Assembly (NCBI GenBank): GCA_030765055.1
Contig: CM060947.1
Location: 54,189,895 to 54,253,894, forward strand
Direction of reading: 5' to 3'
Length of the DNA stretch: 64,000 nt
Source of the DNA: Mantis religiosa
Taxonomy: Eukaryota > Arthropoda > Insecta > Mantodea > Mantidae
The notes under the pieces are model-generated. The model searched no databases and was not told the origin of the DNA. It saw only the letters and a program-made list of their open reading frames with translations. A program made the position numbers and the translations under genes. Shown here one piece after another: positions 37,932 through 50,938 of the stretch (positions are counted from its first letter, which is position 1; the number at the start of each line of letters is the position of its first letter).

Positions 37932-39054
37932 AGTATTGATTCTTCAGTTTATTTCTGCTCGTTGCATCCTCTACCACTTAAAAGTATAGGTCTTTCTGTT
38001 TCGAAAGTCTGAAACTGTTTATATGTGGACGGTCATAAAATGATTCAAACTAATGAGGGCCATTTGGGTAAACTCTAGGTAATTGACGTCCTTTAATTTC
38101 ACTGTCAAACAAAAAATGCCAAAACTTGAAACTATGAAATATCTATGTTACTATGTGTGCTGAATTCTAAAACGTATTCCATGTTTTCATATCACGATAG
38201 ATAATGGTATTTTACATACACCTTTAGTAAAAATTAAAGGTATAAATCATATAGATCCTGAAAAAATAATAATTCTATAATATTTAAATAAATTAAAATA
38301 ATAATTTAATCTATATTTAAATAAAATTCTACCTAATCATAAACCAGGCTTTTGTTTGGTGATGCAATTCCTGTTTTTTTTTTTCTAATAATTGACGAGC
38401 CGACTCCAGTCAACGGCTGACTGCATGAAAGTATAGGCTAATCTTGCAGGTAACGTCAGTGGAAATTATCGGCGGACACATATCCTATTTACATTATCTT
38501 CCAAATGTATCTTAATAATTCAGAGAGTGTAGTCACTTGCTACTGTCGAGAGTGTTTATACATGATGTTCTGTGTTGGCATTTCATGTGAGTTCATATTT
38601 TGATTCTGTGATTGTGAATAACGTGTTTTTAACACTTTTAACAATTAGAAGTGCGTAAAACAGTTCGTTAGATTATAAAACTCACACTAAGGGGGTAATT
38701 TATAGCAACAATGTCGCATCAGTGTGTCATTCTCCGAAGTATTTCATGTACGTGGGGAATTCAGTATAATATCTCAAAGAGAAATTATTAATCCTACGAT
38801 ACAGAAAGCATATTAATTTTACTTTAACCCTAAAGTTGATAAGGACAAAAGTTTTGGAACTAAATATTGTTGTAACGGATGTTTACCTAATTTGTGAGGC
38901 CCGTTAAGGAGCACTCGGCCTTCTATGGGTTTGCTTTTCCTATGATATGGACAGAACAGAACTTTTTGTTTGTTCCAATTATACACAGTCTTTAACTACA
39001 GTGGTCATATTGACGGTCGTTCTCCTTTGGAACATAACGATGATGTTAACTCGT
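37932..39054. other. no recognisable feature
   Basis: AT-rich, with no motif-bearing ORF. Confidence 0.3.
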
Positions 39055-39236
39055 AATCAGTTAGTTGTATCATTAGATCACGCACACATTCGCACTCTCA
39101 TTCATGCCTCCAGACTTTGTGGAAGATGGGGAATCATTTTAGTTGGCGAAAAATCCCCACTTACAGCCAGGAATTGAAACCGGGACCCCTAGCATGGCAG
39201 GCAGGTGCTCTACTGACTGAGCTAAGGAGGCAGCCA
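39055..39236 (-). mobile_element. SINE-B copy
   Basis: Minus-strand tRNA-like head (ccttagctcagtcagtagag, B-box-like ggtttcaattcc), then ggggatttttcgccaact and gaggcatgaatgagagtgcg. The same family is at 53476-53632. Confidence 0.8.
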
Positions 39237-39589
39237 ACAGAACTTTTGCTTTACCAAAATTTCTGGTTTCTCCTAAAAGAAAAACAGAGTAGACGATATC
39301 CAGATTTACCCTCCGCAGGAAGGCCTTTTCAGTACAGCGATTCATTTTCTATTCCAATGCCACCTGGAAAAATTACCCCACAAGATGAAAGATTCTTCCT
39401 CTGAGTGGTGCCATTTACCTTTTTCATTGCCGATTCTGAATTCGTGGAATCCAAAATAACCGTCTAATTTCATAGATAGTGCTAAATGACATTTTAAGAG
39501 ATTTAAATCATACACCAGTCTGAATTGATAGCATCTAGACTAAAGAAATGAAATCTCTTACAATCTGGTACCAAGGTATCAATTGGTCG
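39237..39589. other. no recognisable feature
   Basis: Nothing recognised; precedes the coding trace of the unknown multicopy protein. Confidence 0.3.
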
Positions 39590-40607
39590 GAAGTTTCAAC
39601 CCAAAATATCAACGCATTTTTCTAAAATGGATGATCTTTTTCAACGCAATAATGTGAGGGAACTTGTGCTTCAGCTAGGCGGAGATATTCCTGACGAATA
39701 ACGTTTATTTATCGACTCCTCAAAGTAAGTCTAAAAGGTATATTGCTAGACAGTGGTAATATTTACCCTTCAGTACCAGTAGCTTATGGCGTAAATATAA
39801 AAGAATGGTATGAAAACCTGGATATACTCCTAATGGCAGCAAGTTTATAATGACTATTAATGGAAAATATGTGGATACCTAAAAGTTATAGGTCTATTAA
39901 ATGGGATATACGAAATATTGGTTTTTTGTGTGAGTAGAACTCTTGGGACAGAGATAATTATTACAGAGTGAAGGTATGGCCTTAGAGACAAAGTTTAGTA
40001 CAAGGCTAGAAAATGAAAAGTTTCATTCAGTCGCAAATTCTCAGAAAATGTTATTACCACCGCTCCATATGAAGCTGGGATTAATGAAGAATTTCGTGAA
40101 AGCAATGCACAAAAATGGAAATGGTATTCAAAAAGACAATTTTTTTCCAGGTTAAGTGAAGAAAAAATAAAGAAGGTAATTTTTATTGGTCCTCAAATCC
40201 GGAAAATCCTATAGGAGCCTGTGTTCGAGGAAAAACTCGCTAAACAGAAAAAAGTAGCTAGGTGTGCCTTCAAAGGCATGTTTAGAATTCCTGGGAAATT
40301 ACAGAGCAGATAGCTACATCGAAGTTATGGAAACTTTTTTAAAGGCATATGAGGTAATATGGTGCAATATGTCCCTTAAAATTCATTTCCTACACTCCCA
40401 TTTTAACTTCTTTCTAACGAACCTGGAATTGGCGAGCGATAAGCAAGGAGAAAGAATTCATCAACAAATATCACAAGTGAAAAGACGATATGCAGGAAAA
40501 TTCCTAACATGCTTGCTGACTACTTTATTTCTTGTCTCTGAGTGTTTCGGGTCCATCCAAAAGCAAGAAAGTCTTTCAGAGAAACATTCTAAAATTGTAA
40601 GTTTTTA
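39590..40607 (+). pseudogene. multicopy insect protein family of unknown function, broken copy A
   Basis: Frames in order: DDLFQRNNVRELVLQLGGDI, RLFIDSSK, then a block ending FCVSRTLGT, then LLPPLHMKLGLMKNFVKAMH, FIGPQIRKIL and, in the 114-codon frame from 40264, MSLKIHFLHSHFNFF...SDKQGERIHQQI. I recognise a protein type seen many times in insect genomes, carrying the signature SLKIHFLHSHLDFF and GERFHQDI. No function is established that I know of; multicopy behaviour suggests a mobile-element gene. Several stops and frameshifts and small deletions. Copy B follows at 41008. Confidence 0.65.
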
Positions 40608-40752
40608 AAAATGTTTCAAATTATTTGGATGTAATTTTCTGTTTAGTTTTCAAAACTATTTGACATTTTATCAGTAATCCTGCAACCTTTTAAATAAAAT
40701 TGTTACTTTTGAACATTGAACGTAGTAAAACTTTCAGCATGTAACTATAATT

Positions 40753-41737
40753 ACACTGGGCAACAATGAAAATGTTTCGGGCTTAAAAATAGTGAATTTG
40801 CATGTACTTCCATCCGCTGAATTAAAAACATCACCATAAAAATGATAGATTAGCTCTTGTTTTGAAGATAAAGTGACATTTCATTTTTAGAGTGAAGATT
40901 TTCAATTTGGGGGAACTTTTTGGGAGTTGGCACACATGCCAAATAACAAAACACAATCAGAGATAAAGTTTGGAAATTAAGATGATGCAAAAGTTAAGTA
41001 AGGCATTTTGGTCGGACAACAAACAAGAGAAACTGTAAAGGATCCTGCATTTGACCAAATTTTGGAGGGGAAAGAAAAGGTAGCTTGGGAAGCCTTCAAG
41101 GGTGTTGTTCATGGAATTTTAGGCAACAAAAGAGATGACAAGTACAAGTATTTGGTGACAGTGCTCCTGCAAAAATACCGTAACCTTGGATGCAATGTGT
41201 CGCTTAAGATCCATTTTCTCCACTCCCACCTAGACTTTTTCCCTCCTAGTTGTGGAGCTGTTAGTGATGAACATGGGGAGAGATTCCATCAGGACATTTC
41301 TGTTATGGAACAAAGATATCAGGGCCGTTGGAATGAAGCCATGCTTGCGGATTACTGTTGGTCTTTGTATAGGGATTCTGCGAGCCTCCATCACAAGAGG
41401 CAAGCTAAAAGACGACGAAGTCAATAGGTCACCACATGATTCTCTTCAGACACGACTATCTGCGAGGTATTTTTCTAGCAGTTTAGAACTCTTAGCATGT
41501 AATTACCAGCTTAAAAAATCAAATGCACTTTCATTGTTGTTAGCATGTATGTAATTAAAATGTATCCTTTTCTCTCAATCCGTTAATATGTAATACTTCC
41601 ACCTTGTGTATATCACAGAAACTAGAGCTAATAAAATGTTTTTCATTGTCATCTTTGTTTTTCTCAACCCAAAATTAGTAGGAATGGCCTCACGAAGAGC
41701 TCGAAACATTCAAAAATTATTTTTTGTTGCCCAGTGT
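40753..41737 (+). mobile_element. 985-bp element with 14-bp terminal inverted repeats carrying the unknown protein
   Basis: acactgggcaacaa (40753-40766) and ttgttgcccagtgt (41724-41737) are exact inverted repeats; similarity extends inward (atgtttcgggc against gagctcgaaacat). If the repeat starts at CACTGGG, a TTA trinucleotide abuts both ends. It encloses the C-terminal ORF of the multicopy protein. It looks like a deletion derivative of a larger DNA transposon. The superfamily is not assigned: a 3-bp TTA duplication is unusual among those I know. Confidence 0.75.
41008..41427 (+). CDS. C-terminal part of the multicopy unknown protein, copy B, 139 codons open
   Basis: An uninterrupted frame: GQQTRETVKDPAFDQILEGK, then EKVAWEAFKGVVHGILGNKR, GCNVSLKIHFLHSHLDFF, SDEHGERFHQDISVMEQRYQ, LADYCWSLYRDS and a basic tail KRQAKRRRSQ. 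The family continues far N-terminal of this (see 39590-40607), so the Met at 41008 is not the native start; the frame likely extends from an upstream deletion point near 40990. No catalytic motif is identified. Intactness suggests recent insertion. It could be a transposase C-terminus given the enclosing terminal repeats (inference). Confidence 0.6.
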   Translation: MVGQQTRETVKDPAFDQILEGKEKVAWEAFKGVVHGILGNKRDDKYKYLVTVLLQKYRNLGCNVSLKIHFLHSHLDFFPPSCGAVSDEHGERFHQDISVMEQRYQGRWNEAMLADYCWSLYRDSASLHHKRQAKRRRSQ

Positions 41738-42239
41738 TAATGAAGAAAAACAGAATAAAATTTTAACCAAAATATTATGTATGGTAGCCAAAGAAAACAA
41801 CAAGTGATAGGGAATTTCTGACTTGAAATTCTAATTTTGTAGACCCGAAATAGTAAAAGACACATATTTTCATTTCATGGCAAGAAAGAGATTAAATTTT
41901 TTTTTATACAGTGTTATCTGAATACACTGTTCCTCATGAACTAAACAATTCTTCAAATACCTCCACGGTATGTTTGCACATTCTTGTCAAACCTAAAATT
42001 TTAATAACGTCTCTGTCCATGTATGACATTTCAATGCTGTCACCGCCTTTAACGAAGTGCTGCCGACTGCTACACTGGTGCAGTAGTACACTTGGCTAAC
42101 AAATGTAATGGAAGATAGTAAATAAGACACTTGAAGTGAATTGTAGACTGTTTAGGATGAAGAAGTAAACTGTTTCACAATCGTAATGCTAGTAGCTATA
42201 TTCTACTATGTTAGCTAGTTTCTAAAGTATCAATAACTA
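41738..42239. other. no recognisable feature
   Basis: AT-rich spacer between two terminal-repeat elements. Confidence 0.3.
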
Positions 42240-42364
42240 TACTGGGTGAGCGAAAATTACGGAACAATGACTGTAACCTCATTCCTGCAACTCTATGAAG
42301 TGATATTTTTGGAAAATCTGTAAGATGCCAACATGCCCTCTATATCTTTTTAGATTAGATTTAT

Positions 42365-43583
42365 TGTGCATATTCCAAAATTTTACAATTTACAAATTTT
42401 GGCTACATTTATTTGTCTTTACCTTGTTGACACCCTGGTCTTCTGCTCTGCCAGTCAGCTGTTAACCTCCGTGCTTCCTTGTTGCTTAATTAGTCCCATC
42501 CTTCCCCTCATCTTCCTTTCTTATATTCTTTACATTTCTGGTCCATTTTTCTTTTACTTTGTGCAATAACTCACCAATACTTCTTACCTTCTTTTCCTCC
42601 CTTCCCGTTAACATTTTTATAGCTACTATCCTCTTCTCTACTTTCTCCCATTTTTCCTCCCGAGCCTTTTTTCTCCATATTGCAACCTCCTCGCATTCTG
42701 TTACATAGTGTTCTATGCTTTCTTTTCCTCCACATTATTCACAAATTCCCTTTCCCTACCTCTTATTCCTCTTAGAAATATTATTCCTGTTCTCATCCAA
42801 GCTAACCCTTCTCTCTCTCTTGTCTATTGCAGTAATCTACATATACTTCTTGACCCCAATTTCTTTTTATTTGCTTGTAAAATTGTAATGATTTCATATT
42901 TTCTAGACTTCCCCATACTCCCTGTATTTCTATATCTTCTATTTTGCATTTTACTAATTTGCCCACATCGCTTGTATTCCTTTCCTCTAATCTCCATATA
43001 CCTCCCATTCCTATTTTTTCCATAATTCCTCCTATCTCTGCCCACCAACCATTTGAGTTCGCTAATCTTTTTTGCTGTCTCATGCATAATTTCATAATTT
43101 CCCCTTCTTCTTTGGCCAAACACCTATACCAATATTTTATTACTCTTTCCATTATTATTCCATTTCTACTAAAGCTACTTTCCTAAGGTGCTGATCTTGG
43201 TAAGTCTAGTAGCTCTTTACAAAACCTTCTGTAGTTTTGGTCCACCGTTTTGTTTACCTCTGTGACCCCCCCTCCCCCCCAGAGTTCCACTGTATACAAC
43301 ATTTTGGATTCAACTAGTGCTTCGTACATTCTTTCTAACCACTTGGTTGTCATTTCTAACTTATATTTACATATTCTTATCCCATTCATTGCCGCCCTTC
43401 CTTTTGCTTCAATTGTTCTCCTGTGTGCTCCCCACTTTCCATTATTATTCCTAAGAATTCAAATTCATTGACTACTTCTACCCTTTTGCCATTTAGTACC
43501 CACTTTTTATCTTCTTTTAGTTTAACTCCCTTCTTGAAGACCATAACTTTCGACTTATTTATACTGTGATTACAAATAAAGAG
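42365..43583 (-). pseudogene. non-LTR retrotransposon RT C-terminus and 3' UTR
   Basis: From the 5' side (minus): NKSKVMVFKKGVKLKEDKKW, VNEFEFLGIIMESG (the thumb-proximal -xFEFLG motif), then YEALVESKMLYTVELWGGGG and QNYRRFCKELLDLPRSAP. After that come MERVIKYWYRCL and the zinc-knuckle-like CEECGGKE-type motif with HYVTECEEVAIW near 42720, and a UTR ending tgtaaattgtaaaattttgg. Stops and frameshifts occur. Same family as 21293-22740 but longer, and inserted into the IS630-type element. Confidence 0.8.
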
Positions 43584-43872
43584 TGTGAGCTTTTTATGGC
43601 AAAATTTCTCTTTTCTGCACTTCTCCAGTCAAGTCTCAGAAATTACAAACAAATATCCTTTCAAACTGCAATTTAAATTTATTAGGACCTTACTGAGTGT
43701 GTACTGACCAAAGGAAAATGCATCATTATTTCAAATTTAGTAGGTTTTGAATTAAACAATACAGTAGGCTACTACAATATGTGGCTTTGGATTGAATAAA
43801 TGCAGACAAAGTTAAGCTAAGAAGGATGAGAATGATTACTTTAATGCAAAGTCTTCCTGAAAGTAACAAGTT

Positions 43873-44300
43873 ATGGTGCAACTTACAGAAAGACAACGAA
43901 TTGAAATAATAATGATTATCGGATATGGTCCATTTTACGTTGATGGCAACTTAAATTCTGAAGTGTATTTCCGCCTTCTACCAGATTAAAATAATTCATC
44001 TTGTGTCATTTTATTCCATGGAGAAGGAGGAGATATTTAAAATGATATCTTATTCTAGCAAGATGGTGCCCCTGCACATTATGGAAGGCCGTTGATGAAT
44101 TACCTAAATCATGAATTTCCAGGAAGAAGGATCGGTAGAAAAGGAAGTATTGCATGACCACCAAGATCTCCTGACCTGAACCCCTTATACTTTTTCTTGT
44201 AGGGATATTTGAAGTGAAGGATTCACAAGGACCAACCAAGAGATATCGAAGAGATAAAGAGAATTGTACAAGAAATGCAGCTGATCAGTAAAACAGTATT
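43873..44300 (+). pseudogene. IS630-type transposase, internally deleted
   Basis: The Met at 43873 begins MVQLTERQRIEIIMIIGYG, an HTH N-terminus, fused after a deletion to YVDGNLNSEVYFRLLPD. Then QDGAPAHYGRPLMNYLNHEF (second Asp), RRIGRKGSIA and PPRSPDLNPLYFFL (third acidic position replaced by Tyr). Several stops. The first Asp region is lost in the deletion. Confidence 0.75.
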
Positions 44301-44706
44301 GCTGGAAATATTAACTAATTTTCTAAGACAGGCTTTGGCATTGTTTAGCAGTAAATGGAGGCAATTTTCAGCACTTTTGAAGTGGATTCTACATGTGTTA
44401 CAACACAGCACCACTAATTTTATTATGAATAGATGTCTTGGTTTAATTTTCATGTGCTGTAATACATCCTAATAAATTTAAGCTGCGGTTCAAAAAAGCA
44501 TCTAGGTGTACGTTCCGAAACTGAGGACCAAAAAAAGGAAGAAACAAAATCTTGTTATTAAAAAGAGTCACGCCCTATTCACAATCATAGTAATATGAAA
44601 ACATGTTGATGTGTTACAGCTTTTCTAAAAAAAAAACAAAATTACTTTACCAACTATGACAACAAAGTTACAAGCATTGTTCCATAACTTTTACTCACTT
44701 CCTATA

Positions 44707-45304
44707 TTCAAATAAATGTTTTTGTAACAACAATGAGAAGTTTGACCTTAACGCTAAGTGGAAAAAATGTTTGCATCTCTGACAATTACGTGACAACCCA
44801 AGCGCGGTCCTTGGGCACTACAGACTGCCGATCACCGATCATAGTAAAATATTTCTGTAATATAAACAATATTAGTATACTGAAATCTGAAACACGTGAA
44901 TCTAAGAAATATATCTCATTTGATCAACATAAATGCTGCCTACTTCATGAATACCCAAGTTCCTACTTTAGCAAATCTTTAATTTCTTATTCGCATCTGA
45001 AAGATGCAATTTCTCTGATGCTCTTGTCCTGTTACGTGCTGAATTCTAAGAATTCTTTGCCCTTTCTTGTAGTGGAACTTTGTGATCTCTAGATGTAATG
45101 AGTTCTAATTACAGAAATTTCGAGCTAACGGAGCTTTTGTTAGCTTTAACTGGAACTTATTCAGCGGCATCTATTGCTTCTTACATTATGTATTGATATT
45201 AAAATATAGAAACTATTAATAACATTTATTTATATATCTTACTATTATTTCTTTATAATTTTTTTCTGTTAAATAATAATGGTATGAAAATTTCTCAATT
45301 ATTA
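44707..45304. other. no recognisable feature
   Basis: AT-rich; the 119-codon frame at 44733-45092 has no motif and is not called. Confidence 0.3.
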
Positions 45305-45640
45305 TTACCATCAAGTTGTACTTAAGTCTAATAGTATTCACGCCTTTAGAGCCCTCTGCCTTTAGAATGTATAACAAAGGGATGGCGTCCCAAGGAGTCA
45401 CTACAGTACAGAGGGCAGGGTCCCTATGTTTTACATAGTTGGAAACCTGACCCCGCAGACCAGGACAACGGACATTTCCCTGTAGTGTAGGCCAAAGATG
45501 TTCCTAGCAGTCGATTCGGAGACCGACAACCGACCTACCGGGGGGGAATTAGTTCACTCAGAGCATATCATTCTGTCATGCACCGCCGAGAGTCTCGCCG
45601 ACACTTCTACCGTGAAAGAGACCACCAGATAAGAGATGAT
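45305..45640 (-). repeat. repeat family E, second copy
   Basis: On the minus strand: catgacagaatgatatgctc, then cccggtaggtcggttgtcgg, gggaccctgccctctg and tgactccttgggac, in the same order as 32790-33260. Diverged from that copy. Confidence 0.65.
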
Positions 45641-45908
45641 ATGAAATGATAATGGAGATGAGAGGGAGAGACAGGAAGTTCGGGGGATGTAATTAACCTA
45701 CCCAGCTTCTTACCACTTACAGTAAGTGTTTAGCTTGAGATGCGTAGTTCAAGGACTTGATTACATACAGGATACTTTAACAACATTCAATTATTTATAT
45801 CACAAGTATAAATCTTCGTTAAACATTATAAGTTAGGCTGTTACGGGCCTCAACATTGCGCACGAGGAAGAGAGAAAGTAAACAAAAAGAGACTCGCACG
45901 TTGCCATG

Positions 45909-47094
<1,186 letters not shown>

Positions 47095-48422
47095 AAATGA
47101 TGGGAAAAAGATGCAATACTAAGAAAGAAGTGAAAAATTATTTATTACAATAATGGCAAGAAGAAGAGTGGGATAATGCACACTTAGGAAGACGAGTACA
47201 TGATTTATTTCCCGACATTAAAGAGAGGCTAAAATTGGAACATATAAAACCAAGAAAATGATTTTTTTCACTTTGTTACAGGACATAGCCCATATAATGT
47301 ACATTTAAAAAGAATATGGAAGAAGAACTCAGATTTATGTGAGCAATGTAACTGTTTAGATTCGCCTGAACATATTATTTTTGAGTGCAATAAATATAGT
47401 GAACTAGTAGAAGACGGTCGAAGAAAACTTCAAGGAAAATATTTATGGAACATCTTAAGAGGTGCAGAAGATTATGTATACTTAGAAAATATGTCTCAAA
47501 TAATATCCGCTAAGGTCTAAGAGGAATATATAACCCGCGACAAAAGACTTCAAGAAAGAAATGCAGGAACATTTCAATCTACGAGCAAAGAATATAACTT
47601 AAGAGATCGTCGGAGGGAAATAGGACCAAGAGAAACTAAAGATACAGATTACCAGACTTGAACACCTCATTTAAGACGCACAGCCAATAAATAGAACACG
47701 CAAATTATGAACATCAGAAAGAAGACAGAAAGACAGAAAGACCATAGACAGAAAGAGAATACAAGGAGAGAGAAGATATCAGAGCGGACAGACACAACTG
47801 ATTATGCAGAAGCGGAGAGATGACTACCCGGATGGCTGGAACTGACGAACCAGCTCCATCTACTGATGCCAGTTCCTTTAGGAGTTGGATACCAGTAGGA
47901 GGAAACTTTGGATACCAGTTGCAGAAGAGGAAATTTTTAAATTTTAGGAACTAGTACTTCGTAGCCTTTTATAAGAATTGAGGCTGTAGTAGAAATGTAT
48001 ATTTGATTTATACTGTTGGTGTAAAATTGAAGTAGAAAAAAGACTGTTTTAGGTAGATTAGATGAATAGATTTGTAAGGTTTCTGGAATCCAGTAATCAG
48101 TAAGTTTAGTTAGTTCGTTAAGGTAGAAAGAAGATTATATCTGTAAAGCTTGTAAATTGTTTTGTGAAATCTGATTTAGAAGTTAATAAACTTACAAATG
48201 ACGTTTGCATAATAAGGACTGGTATAGATTCCAGAACCCGGTCTATTAGATATGCAGATTTTGTTTTATTTTATTTTACATGGTTTATATACAGCAGGCA
48301 TTATACCATCACATTTTCAGGGGCGTGGCGGTGTGAGTACAGTGATAGTTTCCTTGTTAGCACTGGAAGTGTTAACTATGTCATATCTACTAACTTCTCA
48401 AGTATAAATAAATAAATAAATA
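47095..48422 (+). pseudogene. non-LTR retrotransposon RNase H/C-terminal region and 3' UTR
   Basis: EEWDNAHLGRRVHDLFPDIK, then a frameshift to VTGHSPYNVHLKRIWKKNS, CEQCNCLDSPEHIIFEC and NILRGAEDYVYLENMSQIIS, ending in a basic EYNLRDRRREIGPRE tail. The TGHSPY...C-x2-C...H-x4-C order is characteristic of the C-terminus of insect non-LTR ORF2 proteins. The 3' end appears to be the (ATAA)n run at about 48405-48422. Confidence 0.75.
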
Positions 48423-49215
48423 TATTCTGCATTTTTTATGTCTTGGCCTCTAGATGCTATACCAAGACACAGTATTACAATTTTATATTTACTCAAACAT
48501 AACCATTATATTGATATTTAAAAACATTTTACAGAAAAGCTAACCTAAAACTAACCTATCTAATCTAACTAATCTAACTGCTACAATTGTAGCTTACAAT
48601 TTTCACAATCTAAACTACTTTTACTTTTCTATCCCTAATAAATCATCTATCCTGTTGCTCTTGTGTTGATGTTGTCTTCCTCTTCTGTCGCTTCAAATCC
48701 TTCTGTTGAATCCATGACTGTCCACTTCTATTAATCCATCGACTAGGTGAAGTTCCTCTTCTTCCTTTGGTTGTTGAAGCTAGGTATCCATATTCTGTCC
48801 TCGAAGTCGTTCAGATCTTCTCGGTGTGGAAGGTGGTTCACGATATCTATGTTGAATATTGTCTCTTACTCGTCTTTGCTGCTGGCTTTGTTGATTATAT
48901 TCATCCATTACTATTGTTGAGACCTTCTCCGCTGCCAATTCTAGTGTTTTAAAATCTTCCCTCTTCCTAATGATGTTCCATATACATGTTCCTGCTACTT
49001 CATTCCTCTCTTCTTCTAGCTGTTGTGTATACTTTATACATTCAAATAAAGCATGTTCCCAAGTATATTCTTCCATGCAGGTTATGCACATGGTTTCATC
49101 TGCCTTTCCTATTTTTTTAAAGTATGTCTTGTACGGCCCATGTCCTGAAATGTATTGTATTCCACTTCGTCTTGGTTGGATCTCCTTTAATTTTAACCTC
49201 ACAAGTATCAACGAT
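48423..49215 (-). pseudogene. non-LTR C-terminal region, convergent copy
   Basis: A 143-codon open frame with YISGHGPYKTYFKKIGKADE, CITCMEEYTWEHALFEC and AGTCIWNIIRKREDFKTLEL, ending in a glutamine-rich then arginine-rich tail. It is related to, but diverged from, the plus-strand copy at 47095. It faces that copy tail-to-tail across the (ATAA)n run. RT is absent, so this is 5'-truncated. Confidence 0.75.
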
Positions 49216-50148
49216 TTAAAGTTATTTCAGCAAAAACGATGGAAAGCCGTCATTCGATGAAATACTAATCAGAGAATCCTTTTAGGGCAACCGACAATCC
49301 TGTATAACCCACGCGCTATTGATTGTAAGACACGGAGAAAAACTCACGAATTTTATAAACGTGTGCTCTTTTATTAACTTTACTATTGCGTAGATCACCA
49401 TTCCTTGCCAAATTTCCTATACTGTGTTTCTAAATACCACGGTACTTATTCGCATATATCATAATGTTCACTCTGTTACTCCTAAATTCTAAGAATTTCT
49501 TTTCCTTTATAATCTTGAGAGCTTTGTCTAATATTCTCTACAATAACTCTAATTATGAACATAACTGATTACCTAAACCTCGAGCTACTGCAACTGTGAA
49601 CACCTGTTTGCCTACGCAACACTGACCTGCTTGCTTGTCCCTTACAGGGAACCTGGCTATCTAATAAATAATTCCTCTTTAACAAAAAGTTAAACTAATA
49701 CTCGTTGTAATACACGTTTTTATTAAAAAATTAGAACTATTTATGGCGATTGCTTATCGATCTCCAAGTCACTTGTTTATTGGGTCAATAACTGGAGTAT
49801 CACACTTCTGAGTAACATAAAGACGTGTATACTCACCAGAAACTAAAGCACAGTAGCATTATATCTACCAAATCCTCAGTGTATATTCTAATGTTTTATC
49901 AAATACTGGACATTGTATGGATAGTTTTAAACTCGAATGACCAATTAATGCAGTCCATTTATCTCCCACGTTCTTTGCGGAGTTAATGTAGTACAAATTC
50001 TAGAGGTTTTTCATGGCAAATCCTTCGCTTTTTCCTTTATAACTGGAATCACCCTGTTCCTGGATATTGCTCTTTCACGTCAAAGGAAAGTTTGACTTCT
50101 ATAACCTCTTTCCAACAGTATTCTCAGTTCTAAGTACCCTTAAGCGAC
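49216..50148. other. no recognisable feature
   Basis: AT-rich, with nothing assignable. Confidence 0.3.
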
Positions 50149-50373
50149 TTTTTTAATTTACGTCCTCCAACGTTGTCATATCGAACGGTGAATGAATTGA
50201 ATTAAATGATGCTCCAGGGATCATGGAGCTTAGAGTTACCCGACATTCGTCTTGAAGGACAAGGGAAAACCAGGAAAACCTTATCCAGGTAACTCACCCA
50301 GACCGAGATTCGAACTCGGGACCTCTTGAACATGAGGTAGACACGCCACCATCTACGCTACCGAGACCGGCCC
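50149..50373 (-). mobile_element. SINE-A, near full length
   Basis: Complete minus-strand copy, with head ggtctcggtagcgtagatgg and B box gagttcgaatctcgg. Flanks cccttaagcg and cccttaggcg form a probable 10-bp target duplication, one mismatch. Confidence 0.88.
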
Positions 50374-50848
50374 TTAGGCGGTGGAAAAATCAACGGTTGA
50401 GTGATAAAAGCTACTTCTTTATCACATTATACAAAAACCCTTAACGAATACAGCAAAATAGACGTAAAGCTGGTAGCCAAGGATAAAATGATATTCTCAG
50501 CTTTAATTATAAAATATAAATTGCTAATTTTTCATGTTAGTAATTGTTTCTCTCTACAAAACTATTTAAAATTCCCTGCTAACTAGCTTTATTACAGCAT
50601 GGGTACAAAATAAATAAAGCATAACGTTCATACTTCAGATAGAGAACGCATGCGTATCGTAGCGTTTTATTATACGATTATCTTTTGTTTTGCTGTCTCA
50701 TGACCGTCTGCTTTTACTGCGTTGATATGAGATATAGCTAGCATTTGTCAACCTTCGTGGGTTAGTGATAATATGCCAGCCTCTGATTCTTGAAACACGG
50801 TGGAGCGGTTGTACGTTTTGGGAAATAGAAACCTTTAGCAAAGCTTCC
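50374..50848. other. no recognisable feature
   Basis: AT-rich spacer. Confidence 0.3.
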
Positions 50849-50938
50849 TTCGGAAGGGAAATAAAGTCGGTTTCGTATATTTACGGCCTGTAAAAGGACC
50901 TCAAAAAATTAAACGGTCTTTTACGACCAATATAAGTA
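50849..50938 (+). mobile_element. SINE-D 3' fragment
   Basis: ggaagggaaataaagtcgg ... atttacggcctgtaaaagg matches the 3' part of 35443-35645. Confidence 0.55.

Larger units (their letters stand above)
42240..44706 (+). mobile_element. IS630/Tc1-type element split by a non-LTR insertion
   Basis: The left end (gcgaaaattacggaacaatg, 42249) and right end (cattgttccataacttttac, 44675) are imperfect inverted repeats. Similarity runs about 100 bp inward, to aaaatctgtaagatgcc...acatg against aaaagctgtaacacatc...acatg. The interior contains a transposase remnant (43873-44300) and, at 42365-43583, an opposite-strand non-LTR fragment that accounts for the large size. Confidence 0.75.

Noticed and set aside
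44733..45092. 119-codon plus-strand frame
   Set aside because: AT-rich, motif-free and adjacent to transposon ends; not distinguishable from chance.
49300..49700. Possible third LTR
   Set aside because: Some promoter-like sequence, but no TG...CA ends, target duplication or similarity to the two LTRs found.
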